DNA of 64,000 bases from JANOYJ01 sp963792485 (GTDB taxonomy: Bacteria > Pseudomonadota > Alphaproteobacteria > Rhizobiales > Rhizobiaceae), in assembly GCA_963792485.1 (NCBI GenBank), contig CAWBWL010000007.1:1-64000 (forward strand), in the 5' to 3' direction. Numbering within the stretch: the stretch's first letter is position 1; each line of letters opens with the position of its first letter. Position numbers and translations under genes: made by a program. Below are positions 43,597-53,102 of the stretch, in pieces. Under the pieces are notes generated by a model. The model did not search any database, had not been told where the DNA came from, and saw only the letters and a list, made by a program, of their open reading frames with translations.

Positions 43597-45144
43597 CTAA
43601 CGGACGTCTTCGCTCTTATCGACATAACGAGGGAAAATGGGCTCGGGCGCCGGCAGCGTGGTGCCGGAAACCAGCTTGTGCTCCTGTGCCAAATGCACGA
43701 ACTGCCGTTTGTCTTGTGGCACAGCCAGAACATCGAGCAGCTTTTCTGCGGACCCTGGCATGAATGGCTGCACAAGAATTCCCACTTGCCGCAGAACTTC
43801 CGCCGTCACAAATAATACCGTTTCCATGCGTGAGAAGTCAGACTTGCGCAGCGCCCATGGTTCCTGCGCCGCAAAATATCGGTTTGCCTCCGACACAACG
43901 TCAAAAATCGACGCGAGCGCCGTGTGTATGGCCTGGCCTTCCATGGCAAGCCTCGCCGCTGTATACGCCCCAGCGGCAAGTTCGAGAATCGCCTTGTCGG
44001 CATCGGTGTACGGGGCGCACTTCGGGACCCTGCCCTCGCAATTCTTTGCGATCATCGATAAGGAGCGCTGCGCAAGATTGCCGAGATCATTGGCAAGGTC
44101 CGCATTCGTGCGATGCATGACGGCCTCGTTGTTGCATGATCCGTCCTGCCCAAAAGGTATCTCCCGCATCAGGAAATAGCGGACTTTATCGAGGCCAAAC
44201 TGTTCGATGAGGGCAAATGGATCAATGACATTGCCTACGGATTTCGACATTTTCTCACCGTCGTTCAGAACAAACCCGTGCGCGAAAACGCGTTTGGGCA
44301 GATCGACGCCCGCCGACATCAGAAATGCCGGCCAGTACACAGCATGAAAGCGAACAATGTCCTTGCCGATTATGTGCATGGCTGGCCAATAGGTCCAATT
44401 CTCAGCGTTCACGTCGGGGTAGCCCGCCGCTGTCAGGTAGTTTGTCAGCGCGTCAACCCAAACATACATGACGTGCCCATTGGCACCAGGAACCTTAATG
44501 CCCCAGTCAAAGGAAGTCCGGGAAACGGAAACGTCTCTTAGCCCTGACTTGACGAAACTGGCGACCTCGTTGCGTCTCTCGGCAGGTAGAACAAAGCCGG
44601 GATTGGTCGCGTAGAGTTCAAGCAATTTGTCGCCATAAGCTGAAAGCTTGAAATAATAGCTTTCCTCTTCAACCCACTCGACAGGAGACCCCAAAGGCTC
44701 TCGTCTTATGCCATCGCCGCCAAGCGTCGTTTCGCCTTCGTCAAAATAGGCCTCCTGACGGACAGAGTACCAGCCGCCATATTTGCCGAGATAAATGTCT
44801 CCATTGGCGACCATACGCGCCCACAATGCCTGGCACGCAATTGTGTGCCGTGTTTCCGTGGTCCTGATAAACTCGTCATTAGAGCAGTTCAGCGATTTCA
44901 GCATCTGACGGAAAACAGCGGAGTTCTTGTCGGCCAACTCAATAGGCGAAAGATTCTCCTTGAGCGCAGTTTGCTGCATTTTCTGCCCATGCTCATCCGT
45001 TCCGGACAGGAAGAAGACGTCCTTTCCCTCCAGCCGCGCAAAACGCGCAAGAACATCCGTCGCAATTGCCGTGTAGGCGTGCCCGATATGTGGCACGTCG
45101 TTCGGATAAAAGATTGGCGTGGTTATGTAATATTTTTCTGTCAT
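43597..45144 (-). CDS. metG: Methionyl-tRNA synthetase
   Basis: Class I synthetase charging tRNA-Met. 515 residues with the HIGH motif in PNDVPHIGHAYTAIATD and KMSKS in EKMSKSVGNVIDP. The connective domain lacks the CxxC zinc knuckle of the E. coli enzyme (it reads GKYGGWYSVRQEAYFDEGE), and there is no C-terminal tRNA-binding appendix, as in many alphaproteobacteria. The ATG at 45144 gives the natural N terminus MTEKYYITTPIFYPND. Confidence 0.97.
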   Translation of the reverse strand: MTEKYYITTPIFYPNDVPHIGHAYTAIATDVLARFARLEGKDVFFLSGTDEHGQKMQQTALKENLSPIELADKNSAVFRQMLKSLNCSNDEFIRTTETRHTIACQALWARMVANGDIYLGKYGGWYSVRQEAYFDEGETTLGGDGIRREPLGSPVEWVEEESYYFKLSAYGDKLLELYATNPGFVLPAERRNEVASFVKSGLRDVSVSRTSFDWGIKVPGANGHVMYVWVDALTNYLTAAGYPDVNAENWTYWPAMHIIGKDIVRFHAVYWPAFLMSAGVDLPKRVFAHGFVLNDGEKMSKSVGNVIDPFALIEQFGLDKVRYFLMREIPFGQDGSCNNEAVMHRTNADLANDLGNLAQRSLSMIAKNCEGRVPKCAPYTDADKAILELAAGAYTAARLAMEGQAIHTALASIFDVVSEANRYFAAQEPWALRKSDFSRMETVLFVTAEVLRQVGILVQPFMPGSAEKLLDVLAVPQDKRQFVHLAQEHKLVSGTTLPAPEPIFPRYVDKSEDVR

Positions 45145-45196
45145 GGCTGGTTCTGAATGGGCTTTGCAGCCAAATAGACCATGCACTTTGCGAAAG

Positions 45197-46255
45197 CTAC
45201 AGAAGCCCTGCCGAGAATTTTGCCTGCAGCGCCGCGATCAACCCGAATATCGTCTGTTTACGATCCAGATTGAAGCGCTGCGCGTCCGCCAACATCGCGG
45301 CCGTATCACGATTGAATTCGGAAAGTTGCCGCGCAATTACCGTTTCGCCCGAACCTGCGTGCCGCAGAGCGGCAGAACCAATCCTCGAAAGCAGATGATC
45401 CGTCAGAAGCTGGTATTGAGTATCAGCGTCCCGGCCGCTCATGGCATCGCCAAGCTTGCTGGCCTCCTCTGCGCCAAATATTCGCGACTTAATCAGTTGG
45501 TCCGCCTTCCTGACGACTTCCAAGCCGCCGAACGCCGTCAGTGTCAGCGCACGGCGGACACTGCCTTCAGCCAGAGTGGCGAGGTCTTCGTCCATTGCCT
45601 CGCTGCCGGACGCCGCAGCAGTTACAGCAGAAAGCAAATCATCGCGCCGCAGCGCGTTGAAGTGAAGCGTCTGGCAGCGGGACCTGATTGTTGGCAGGAG
45701 GCGGCCCGCGCCATGGGAAACCAGGATGAATATGGTGCGAAGCGGCGGCTCTTCCAGGTTTTTCAGAAGCGCGTTCGCCGCAGCAGCGTTCATGTCGTCT
45801 GCCGGATCGATAATCACGACGCGATAGCCAAGACCAGTATTGGTCCGCGACAGGAAATGGCCGATGCGGCGCACTTCGTCCACGGTCAGCATTGTCTTGA
45901 ACTTTTCTGTTTTGGGGTCAAACGGTCGCGTCAAATGCAGGACTTGCAGATGGGTTCCGTTGGCGAGCTGCCGGAAGTCAGCACCGGCCTGATCAAGCAG
46001 CTGCAATGAGCCAGGAGCGTCCAACGCTACCGGAAAAGCAAGCAGGTGCTGCGCCAGATGAAATGCCGCTGTCGCTTTACCAACGCCGCCAGGTCCCTCA
46101 AACAAAAGCGCATGATGCAGCCGGCCAGTGCAGTAACTTGCCGCCAGCAAATTCAATTGTGCGTCATGACCGTACAAAACCTGCGTGAAGACCGGCGCGC
46201 GAATGCCGTCCAGAGTGTCGTGTTGAAGAGGGGCGTCAATGGCTGACACGAACAT
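45197..46255 (-). CDS. holB: DNA polymerase III subunit delta'
   Basis: A clamp-loader subunit of the replicative polymerase. 352 residues with a Walker A-like loop (FEGPGGVGKATAAFHLA), VVIIDPADDMNAAAANALLK and ILVSHGAGRLLPTIRSRCQ, the last being the SRC-type sensor of delta'/DnaX proteins. Overlaps the tmk stop by 20 bases. The tmk-holB-metG-tatD order is conserved and functionally linked to dNTP supply and replication. Confidence 0.93.
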   Translation of the reverse strand: MFVSAIDAPLQHDTLDGIRAPVFTQVLYGHDAQLNLLAASYCTGRLHHALLFEGPGGVGKATAAFHLAQHLLAFPVALDAPGSLQLLDQAGADFRQLANGTHLQVLHLTRPFDPKTEKFKTMLTVDEVRRIGHFLSRTNTGLGYRVVIIDPADDMNAAAANALLKNLEEPPLRTIFILVSHGAGRLLPTIRSRCQTLHFNALRRDDLLSAVTAAASGSEAMDEDLATLAEGSVRRALTLTAFGGLEVVRKADQLIKSRIFGAEEASKLGDAMSGRDADTQYQLLTDHLLSRIGSAALRHAGSGETVIARQLSEFNRDTAAMLADAQRFNLDRKQTIFGLIAALQAKFSAGLL

Positions 46256-46904
46256 CCTCCCCGGCCTGCCGGTTGCGGCTTTTCACCAATTCGGTGACCT
46301 CACTGAGGATGTCGCGGGCCACAATGTCTGGTTCCTGCGCGGCATTGATCAGTTTGCAGCGGTCTGGCTCGCTGCGCTGAATGGCAAGGAAGGCTTGCCT
46401 GCGCGCATTGTGAAGCTCCAAGGTTTCCTTCTCATAGCGGTCAGCGGGAGCAGAACTGCGCAGAGCCGCCCGGCGCAGGCCTTCTGCCGGCTCGATATCC
46501 AGAATGAGCGTCAAATCCGGCTTCATGCCATTGATCGCAACAGTCTCAAGAGGCCTCAGGAAGTCAGCTCCGAGCCCGGCTTCTGTGCCTTGATAAACAC
46601 GGGTGGAATCCATGAACCGGTCGCACAAGACGATCTTGCCGCCCTCAATTGACGGTCGAATGACTTGTTCGACATGATCTGAACGGGCGGCTGCAAAAAG
46701 CATGGCTTCCAAGGCGGGGCCAAGTGGTTCGGCTGCCCCTGAGAGGAGAACATGACGCACCGCTTCAGCGCCCGGCGAGCCGCCAGGTTCACGCGTGACG
46801 ACAACGTCAAGCCCGCGCGCGCTCAAGGTCGCAGCAAGACGCTTAATCTGGGTTGACTTTCCAGCCCCCTCCCCGCCCTCAAATGTGATAAACAGCCCGC
46901 GCAC
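46236..46904 (-). CDS. tmk: Thymidylate kinase
   Basis: Phosphorylates dTMP to dTDP. 222 residues with the P-loop FEGGEGAGKSTQIKRLA, the TREPGGSPGAEAVRH segment containing the DR/TRE motif, and DRFMDSTRVYQG. Normal family length. It lies downstream of the D,D-carboxypeptidase gene and upstream of holB in one minus-strand run. Confidence 0.97.
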   Translation of the reverse strand: MRGLFITFEGGEGAGKSTQIKRLAATLSARGLDVVVTREPGGSPGAEAVRHVLLSGAAEPLGPALEAMLFAAARSDHVEQVIRPSIEGGKIVLCDRFMDSTRVYQGTEAGLGADFLRPLETVAINGMKPDLTLILDIEPAEGLRRAALRSSAPADRYEKETLELHNARRQAFLAIQRSEPDRCKLINAAQEPDIVARDILSEVTELVKSRNRQAGEDVRVSH

Positions 46905-46996
46905 AGATTTTCCGTATTTGAATAGGCGCGACCATAGGCGGGTTATGCAAAATGCTCAATTGACTGCAGCACGCGGCGCTGTGGACGAACACCCCG

Positions 46997-48151
46997 CTAA
47001 AGCGTCCGGAACCAGCCGGTCATGAGTTCATAGGCGGCGCTTTTTGCCCGCTGCGGCAAATTTCCAGTTGCAACGCTCTCGCCCGCAAACACGGGCGCCT
47101 CGCGCAAAAGGCGCTCGCCAACAAATATCTGTAGTGTGCCGATCTCCGCTCCCGCCTCTACAGGCGCATTTACGGGTCCGTTGTAGATAACCTTGGCATT
47201 CAGCAAATCGGCATTCGCCACGGGTACAAACACCGAGACTGCTCCCTTGGCGACCAAATTCAAGCCTTGCTTCATACCGCCGAACACCAGCGCCTCGCCC
47301 ACTGTCTCGCCTTCAGGAAATAATTCGCGCTTCTCGAACGCACGGATACCCCATTCGAGCATTTTGCGAGCCTCTTCGGCACGTTCCCGCTCACTTGCCA
47401 TACCGCTGAGCGCCATGAAAAGCCTTCGGCCATTGCGCGCTGACGATCCAACAATGGCGTAACCGGACTCTTCGGTGAACCCTGTTTTCATGCCGTCTGC
47501 ACCAATATCCATGGAGAGAAGCGGATTGCGGTTGCGCTGCTTGATCTTGTTCCACTCAAACTCACGTTGACCATAAATAGGGTAGAATTCCGGGTATTCT
47601 TTCCAGATATGCCGGGCGAGTGTGATAAGCTCGCGCATCGTTACGACCTGACCTTCAGCGGGCAGCCCTGTCGCGTTCTTGAATACGGATTTTGACATTC
47701 CAATCTGCCTGGCTCTCAATGTCATGGCCTCGGCAAATTTCTCTTCAGTGCCAGCAAAGGCCTCGGCGAGCGCAATGCAGGCGTCGTTGGCGGATTGGAT
47801 GACGACGGCATACATCAAATCATCCAGCCGGATATCCGAGTCAAGTTTGGCAAACATGGTAGAGCCGCCGGAACTCGCGCCGCCCGTCCTCCACGCATTT
47901 TCGCTTATATGGATGAGGTCATTGCGGCTGCGCTCGCCGGTGCGCAAGGAGCGAAAAACCATCTCCATAGTCATCAGCTTTGCGAGTGATGCGGGCGGAA
48001 TCTGCTTGTCGGCGTCCTTTTCAAAAAGAACAGTGCCGGTTTCGGCATCAATGAGCAGCGCCTGCCTGGCGCGCGTTTCGTAAATTTCAGCGGCAAAACA
48101 ATTCGCAACAAAGATTTGCGCAATAATTATCAGCCCGGCGAAATGCTTCAT
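46997..48151 (-). CDS. D-alanyl-D-alanine carboxypeptidase (PBP5/6-like, S11)
   Basis: A periplasmic D,D-carboxypeptidase, the second in this window. 384 residues with a Sec signal peptide (MKHFAGLIIIAQIFVANCFA), SLAKLM (SxxK), SANDACIALAEAF (SxN) and GMKTGFTEESGY (KTG). Unlike the enzyme near 3000 it keeps the C-terminal beta-sandwich domain (about residues 285-370), including the segment VNAPVEAGAEIGTLQIF. The ATG at 48151 follows GAGGTGAAA. dac-tmk-holB is a conserved alphaproteobacterial order. Confidence 0.94.
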   Translation of the reverse strand: MKHFAGLIIIAQIFVANCFAAEIYETRARQALLIDAETGTVLFEKDADKQIPPASLAKLMTMEMVFRSLRTGERSRNDLIHISENAWRTGGASSGGSTMFAKLDSDIRLDDLMYAVVIQSANDACIALAEAFAGTEEKFAEAMTLRARQIGMSKSVFKNATGLPAEGQVVTMRELITLARHIWKEYPEFYPIYGQREFEWNKIKQRNRNPLLSMDIGADGMKTGFTEESGYAIVGSSARNGRRLFMALSGMASERERAEEARKMLEWGIRAFEKRELFPEGETVGEALVFGGMKQGLNLVAKGAVSVFVPVANADLLNAKVIYNGPVNAPVEAGAEIGTLQIFVGERLLREAPVFAGESVATGNLPQRAKSAAYELMTGWFRTL

Positions 48152-48392
48152 TTTCACCTCGCCCCAGTAAGAAGTGCCCCTTGCATTCATACCCTACAAC
48201 AGCGACCGGCGCGCATTCAACCTGGAAATTATTGCGTACCGGAATGCAGCGCGCGCCCGGCGCAATTAAGACCTCGCTCCAGACCTCCGCGAAGCTGATT
48301 AACCCAGACGCTTTACCACACCGGCAAGTCCCGCTTTAGTGCGGGCGCGCGGTCGTCTATTGTTTTTCCCAAAGCACATGAAGGAATCCAAA

Positions 48393-49094
48393 ATGGCGAA
48401 CATCCAAACCGCCCTGCCCGTTGTTCACGAGCGAGATCCTTACAAGAACTCAAAGAGCCTGGAATTTGGTTTCAGAGCGCGGCGCTTTGAAGAAATCCGT
48501 AAGATCATACAAGCGGTTTTGGACGAAAAGGGCCATGCTGATATTCTCGATCTCGGCGGTTCGGAAAAGTATTGGCTGATTGGCGCTGACTTCCTACGCG
48601 CCAACCGACACCGGTTGAAGTTCACCATCGTCAATCCGGAAGTTCAGGAATCAAGCGATACTTCCCTTTTTACCTTCCTTGCAGGCGACGCATGTGATCC
48701 GGCTTTGTTTGAAGGTCGGCGTTTTGACCTCGTGCATTCAAATTCAGTGATTGAGCACGTCGGCGACATTGAACAGATGCGCCGCTTCGCGAAAAACACG
48801 CGCAGGCTCGGCGACCGCTATTACATGCAGACGCCCAATTTCTGGTTTCCCTATGAGCCGCATTTCCGTTTCCCTGGCTTTCAATGGCTGCCAGCAAGTG
48901 TTCGCGCCTGGCTGATGACAAAGCGGGGGCTTGGATTCTTCGCCCGGCAAACGAACTGGAAAGAAGCGCTATATCATGTTGATTCTATTCGGCTTTTGTC
49001 GGTTTCTGACGTTCGTGCTCTATTCCCGGACGCCACGGTCAAACGCGAATGGTTTTTAGGGCTTCCAAAATCGATTATGGCCATAAAGGGCTGA
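48393..49094 (+). CDS. Class I SAM-dependent methyltransferase
   Basis: A 233-residue methyltransferase-like protein. Motif I is the unusual ILDLGGSEKYW and motif IV-like is FDLVHSNSVIEHVGD, as in Methyltransf_11/25 proteins. The aromatic-rich centre (QTPNFWFPYEPHFRFPGF) is typical of methyltransferases near polysaccharide or lipid clusters, but the substrate is unknown. Start at 48393, 8 bases after AAGGA. The 240-base gap upstream holds only a small hairpin (CCCGC...GCGGG near 48330-48347) and the divergent promoters. It converges on dnaE with 3 bases between stops. Confidence 0.78.
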   Translation: MANIQTALPVVHERDPYKNSKSLEFGFRARRFEEIRKIIQAVLDEKGHADILDLGGSEKYWLIGADFLRANRHRLKFTIVNPEVQESSDTSLFTFLAGDACDPALFEGRRFDLVHSNSVIEHVGDIEQMRRFAKNTRRLGDRYYMQTPNFWFPYEPHFRFPGFQWLPASVRAWLMTKRGLGFFARQTNWKEALYHVDSIRLLSVSDVRALFPDATVKREWFLGLPKSIMAIKG

Positions 49095-49097
49095 TAC

Positions 49098-52000
49098 CTA
49101 CACCAGTTCGACATCCACCACACCGGGAACCGATTTCATAGCCGCAGCGCTTTGCGGCGTGAGCTTGTAGCGGTTTGGCAATACGATCTCGACCTCGCGC
49201 TTGCCGTTCTCCTGAATAATGATGAAACTCGCCGTATCATCCCCCTTGGCGGCAAAAAACGGAAAGAGCGCTTTAACGGGGCGCTCATCGCGCAGAAACA
49301 CCCGCAGCGTCTTTTGCTGTTTGCCCGCTTCTTCCTCAAGTGTTTGCAGGGTTGAAATACGAAGGCTTATGCCCTCAGGCCGGTCTTCAGCAGTGGCCGT
49401 GATGACGAAGGATCGGCCTGCGATCAGATTATCACGATAGTGTGCCAACATTTCCGAGAACAAAACGCCTTCAAATTGTCCTGTGGCGTCCGAGAACTGG
49501 ATAATTCCCATTTTGTTGCCGGTCTTCGTGCGCCGTTCCTGCTTGCTGATCACTGTCCCGGCAAGGCGGCCGGCACTTGCTCCCTTTTTGACGGCGAGAG
49601 AGAAATCAGCCCAATTTTGAATCCGCATCTTTTCAAGCACTGACTTGTATTCATCCAGCGGATGCGCCGACAGATAAAAGCCAGCGGCGTGATGTTCACG
49701 CATGAGCCGCTCGGCGACCGGCCATGGCGCAGTTTTTGGAAGCACTATCTTTTCGGCAACAGCAACCGCTCCCGAGCCAAATATGTCCGATTGTCCGCTC
49801 TCGCTTTGAGACTGCAATCGTTGCGCAAGTCCAAGCATCCGATCTGATCCGGCAGCAAGGGCGGCTCGATCATGTCCAAAACTGTCAAGCGCACCGGCAT
49901 TTATCAAGCTTTCGAGAACACGCCGGTTGATAATCTTGGGATCGATCCGCTCGCAAAAGTCCTCAAGGCTCGCAAAAGGCCGATCCGCCCGAACAGTGGC
50001 AATATGATCCGCTGCCGCTTCACCGACACCTTTCAGCGCGTTGAGCGAGTAGAATATCTTGCCCTCGCCGACTTCAAAAATGCGGTTTGAGGTTTGCACC
50101 GAAGGTGACACAACATCGATCCCGATGCGCAGCGCGTCTTGTCTGAACTCGCCGAGCTTTTCCGTGTTGACCATGTCATAAGTCATGGAAGCGGCGAGGA
50201 ATTCGACCGGATAATGCGCCTTCATGTAGGCGGTCTGATAGGAAACCACCGCGTAAGCGGCGGCGTGGGATTTGTTGAAGCCATAGTCCGCGAACTTCGC
50301 CAAGAGATCGAAAATGGTGTTCGCGCGCGCCTTGTCGATGCCGTTGCGCTCGGCGCCGCGTACGAAATCCTCACGCTTCTGCGCCATCTCCTTCTGGTCT
50401 TTCTTGCCCATCGCGCGGCGCAGAATGTCAGCGTCGCCCAGCGTAAATCCGGCCAGAATCTGCGCCACCTGCATCACCTGTTCCTGATACACAATGACGC
50501 CTTGAGTTCTCGGCAAGCAGGCCGTCAATCATCGGGTGGATCGACGCAATCTCCTCTTCCTTGTGTTTGCGGGCGTTGTAGGTCGGGATGTTTTCCATCG
50601 GACCCGGCCGATAGAGGGCAACGAGCGCGATAATATCCTCTATGCGGTCAGGCCGCATGCCCAGCAGCGCCTTGCGCATACCTGCGCTTTCCAGCTGGAA
50701 AATGCCGACGGTTTCACCGCGCGACAGCATGGCATATGTTTCAAGGTCGTCCAGCGGCAGACGGGCAAGATCAATCGCGATGCCTCGTCGCGCCAGAAGG
50801 TCGACTGCCAATTTCAATACTGTCAGCGTCTTGAGGCCGAGAAAGTCAAATTTGACGAGGCCGGCATATTCAACACCCTTCATGTTGTACTGGGTGACCG
50901 GCATATCTGAACGCGGATCGCGGTAGAGCGGAACCAGCTCGGATAATGGCCGGTCGCCGATCACGATGCCTGCGGCATGAGTCGACGCATGGCGGTAGAG
51001 GCCCTCGAGCTTCTGCGCGATGCCAAGCATGCGCGAGACAATCGGCTCCCTGTCGATTTCCTCCTGGAAACGCGGCTCGATTTCGATGGCCTTGCCGAGA
51101 GAAACCGGGTTAGCCGGGTTTTGCGGCACAAGCTTGCAGAGACGGTCGACCTGACCGTAGGGCATTTCAAGCACCCGGCCCACGTCCCGCAAGACCGCCC
51201 TCGCCTGCAGTGATCCGAATGTTATGATCTGCGCGACCTGCTCGCGGCCATAGCGCTCTTGAACATAGCGAATGACTTCGTCGCGCCGTTCCTGGCAAAA
51301 ATCGACGTCAAAGTCCGGCATGGATACGCGGGACGGATTGAGGAAGCGCTCGAACAGCAGCGAAAACTGCATCGGGTCGATGTCAGTGATGGTCAGCGCA
51401 TACGCCACCAGCGAACCGGCGCCGGATCCGCGTCCTGGACCAACGGGAATGCCCTGTTGCTTCGCCCATTTGATGAAGTCGGAAACGATGAGAAAATAAC
51501 CTGGAAAATTCATCTTCGCGATGACGTCAAGCTCAAACTCCAGCCGCTCGCGATAGCCGTCTTCGGTGATGCCTCCATTCAGCCCGTTGCTGGCAAGCCG
51601 CATTTCAAGCCCTTCGAGAGCTTGACGGCGCAGCTCCAAGGCTTCCGCATCAGGGCCCGAAGCAGCGGAAACAAATTTGGGCAAGATCGGATCGCGCTTG
51701 CCGGGGAAAAAAGAGCAGCGGCGCGCAATCTCGACCGTGTTGTCGATCGCCTCCGGAACATCGGCGAACAGCGCGCACATTTGCGCCTGCGTTTTGAGGC
51801 CGTAGTCCGGATTGAGACGCCGGCGGGTGTCCTGCGAGAGCAATGCGCCCTCGGCAATGGCCAACAGCGCGTCATGCGCCTCATAGTCTTCGGGCTTTTC
51901 AAAAAAGGCCTCGTTCGTGGCAACAAGCGGCAAACCAAGCGCATAAGCTAGTGAAACGGTCTCTGCCTCGACCTCAGCGTCATAGCCGCTCTGCCTGCTG

Positions 52001-52566
52001 ATCTCGACATAAAGTCTGTTGCCAAACAGCGCACGCAGCTTGACCAGGCGGGCACGCGCCTCCTCAGGTTCATCCAGAACGACGGCGCCAACAGGCCCGC
52101 GCGCACCGCCTGTCAGGCAAATAATGCCGCTGGACGCGGTGCTAAGCCAAGTCTCTGACAGGCCGACAGTTTTGCCGTCTTCGCTTTCCATGTAGGCGCG
52201 GCTGACAAGCCGCATCAGGTTTGAATACCCCTCTTCCGTCGCTGCGATCAGCACAAGCGGCTGCCCTGCCTCATGGGTGGCCGAGGATGCGGGAGATCCG
52301 GAAAACGAAACCGTCAATTGACAACCAATTATTGGTTGCACTCCGGCTTTCGTGGCCTTCTGTGCGAAATCGAGAGCGCCGAAAAGATTATCCGTGTCTG
52401 CAATCCCAACAGCGGGCGCGCCATCCGCTACGGCGAAATCGGCAATCTTTGACACCGAAAGCGCGCCCTCCAGCAAGGAGAACGCAGAGTGAACCCGCAG
52501 ATTCACAAAAGCCCGGAGAGCACCAAGCCCTCTCAACTCAGCGACAGGCGCCCGCGTATCCGTCAT
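49098..52566 (-). pseudogene. dnaE: DNA polymerase III subunit alpha, with one frameshift
   Basis: The replicative polymerase subunit, split into two overlapping frames by one extra base near 50507. The 5' part (52566 to about 50510) has the PHP domain start NLRVHSAFSLLEGALS and the polymerase core with GPGRGSGAGSL and the catalytic SMPDFDVDF. The 3' part (about 50510 to 49098) resumes at TQGVIVYQEQVMQVAQ and carries the helix-hairpin-helix, OB-fold and C-terminal regions. Removing one A from GAGAACTCAAGG (coding strand) restores GAG-ACT-CAA and a continuous 1155-residue protein, the normal DnaE1 length. An essential gene broken this way suggests a sequencing or assembly error. Start at ATG 52566. 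Confidence 0.85.
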
Positions 52567-52652
52567 GACAATAATCCGATTCCTAACCGGGACTATCGCC
52601 AATGCCGCGCAGCAAATCCATCGAAAGCTGCGTCAGAACGGGGATTCAAACA

Positions 52653-52739
52653 TCAAATCGCGCCGACCCACATTGCGAGCGTGCACAAAAACAGGGATAC
52701 GGAAACCAGCGAAAGGACATCTTGAAACAGACCGGTCAT
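52653..52739 (-). CDS. 28-residue SOS-controlled membrane microprotein (SidA-like)
   Basis: A 28-codon gene read on the minus strand with an ideal TGGAGGAAC ribosome-binding site 5 bases before its ATG. The product starts MTGLFQDVL and has one hydrophobic helix (about residues 8-28, SLVSVSLFLCTLAMWVGAI) ending in TGA. A perfect TTGACA-N17-CATATA promoter and a LexA box sit just upstream, giving a leader of about 23 bases. Size, topology and control match SidA, the 29-residue SOS-induced inhibitor that targets FtsW/FtsN in Caulobacter; identity is inferred, not proven by alignment. dnaE begins 86 bases downstream and may share the transcript. Confidence 0.8.
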   Translation of the reverse strand: MTGLFQDVLSLVSVSLFLCTLAMWVGAI

Positions 52740-52763
52740 TTGTTCCTCCAAAATACACTATAT

Positions 52764-52798
52764 GTTCTATATATGTTCTATTTGTGGAATGTTGTCAA
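52764..52798 (-). promoter_or_regulatory. LexA-controlled promoter of the microprotein (and possibly dnaE)
   Basis: Minus-strand -35 TTGACA (52793-52798), a 17-base spacer and -10 CATATA (52770-52775). The -10 lies inside GTTC-N7-GTTC (52764-52778), the alphaproteobacterial LexA direct repeat, with the spacer TATATAT. Bound LexA would occlude RNA polymerase. This is the only such box I found in the window, and it is an exact consensus match. Confidence 0.9.
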
Positions 52799-52799
52799 C

Positions 52800-53102
52800 T
52801 AGCCATGCAGGCCCGACTTATTCATTTCCCGCCAAGGTTCTTTTGCAAGCGTCCGGGAGCCCGTTACACTGCTTTCGCTGTGCCTTCGCTTTTGCGCTGC
52901 GCGATGTTGGTGCCAGCCGCCTGCCGGGTGCTCGAACTTTGCCTCGCTGTTGAGGATCACGTTGCCAAAGCGGAGCATGTTCCCGTAGCAGACGTGGTCA
53001 TGTCCGTTCCAGACATCCGTGCCCGCGCGGTCCCGTGCGTCGGCTGTGAACAAGAATGGCTGACAGCTGAGCAGGTACAAGCCCGTCAAATGCCGATAGA
53101 AG
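52800..53102. other. Intergenic stretch without a recognised gene
   Basis: About 300 bases between the SOS promoter and the end of the CocE-type hydrolase gene. A TTG-started minus-strand frame of 96 codons (52799-53089) crosses it but has no ribosome-binding site and resembles no family I know. It could be a decayed gene end. No clear terminator for the hydrolase operon is visible. Confidence 0.5.

Noticed and set aside
45143..46009. 288-codon plus-strand frame opposite holB
   Set aside because: holB has clear clamp-loader motifs; the opposite frame looks like a shadow.
52799..53089. 96-codon minus-strand frame after the CocE-type hydrolase gene
   Set aside because: TTG start without a ribosome-binding site and no recognisable family; at most a decayed gene end, so not called as a CDS.
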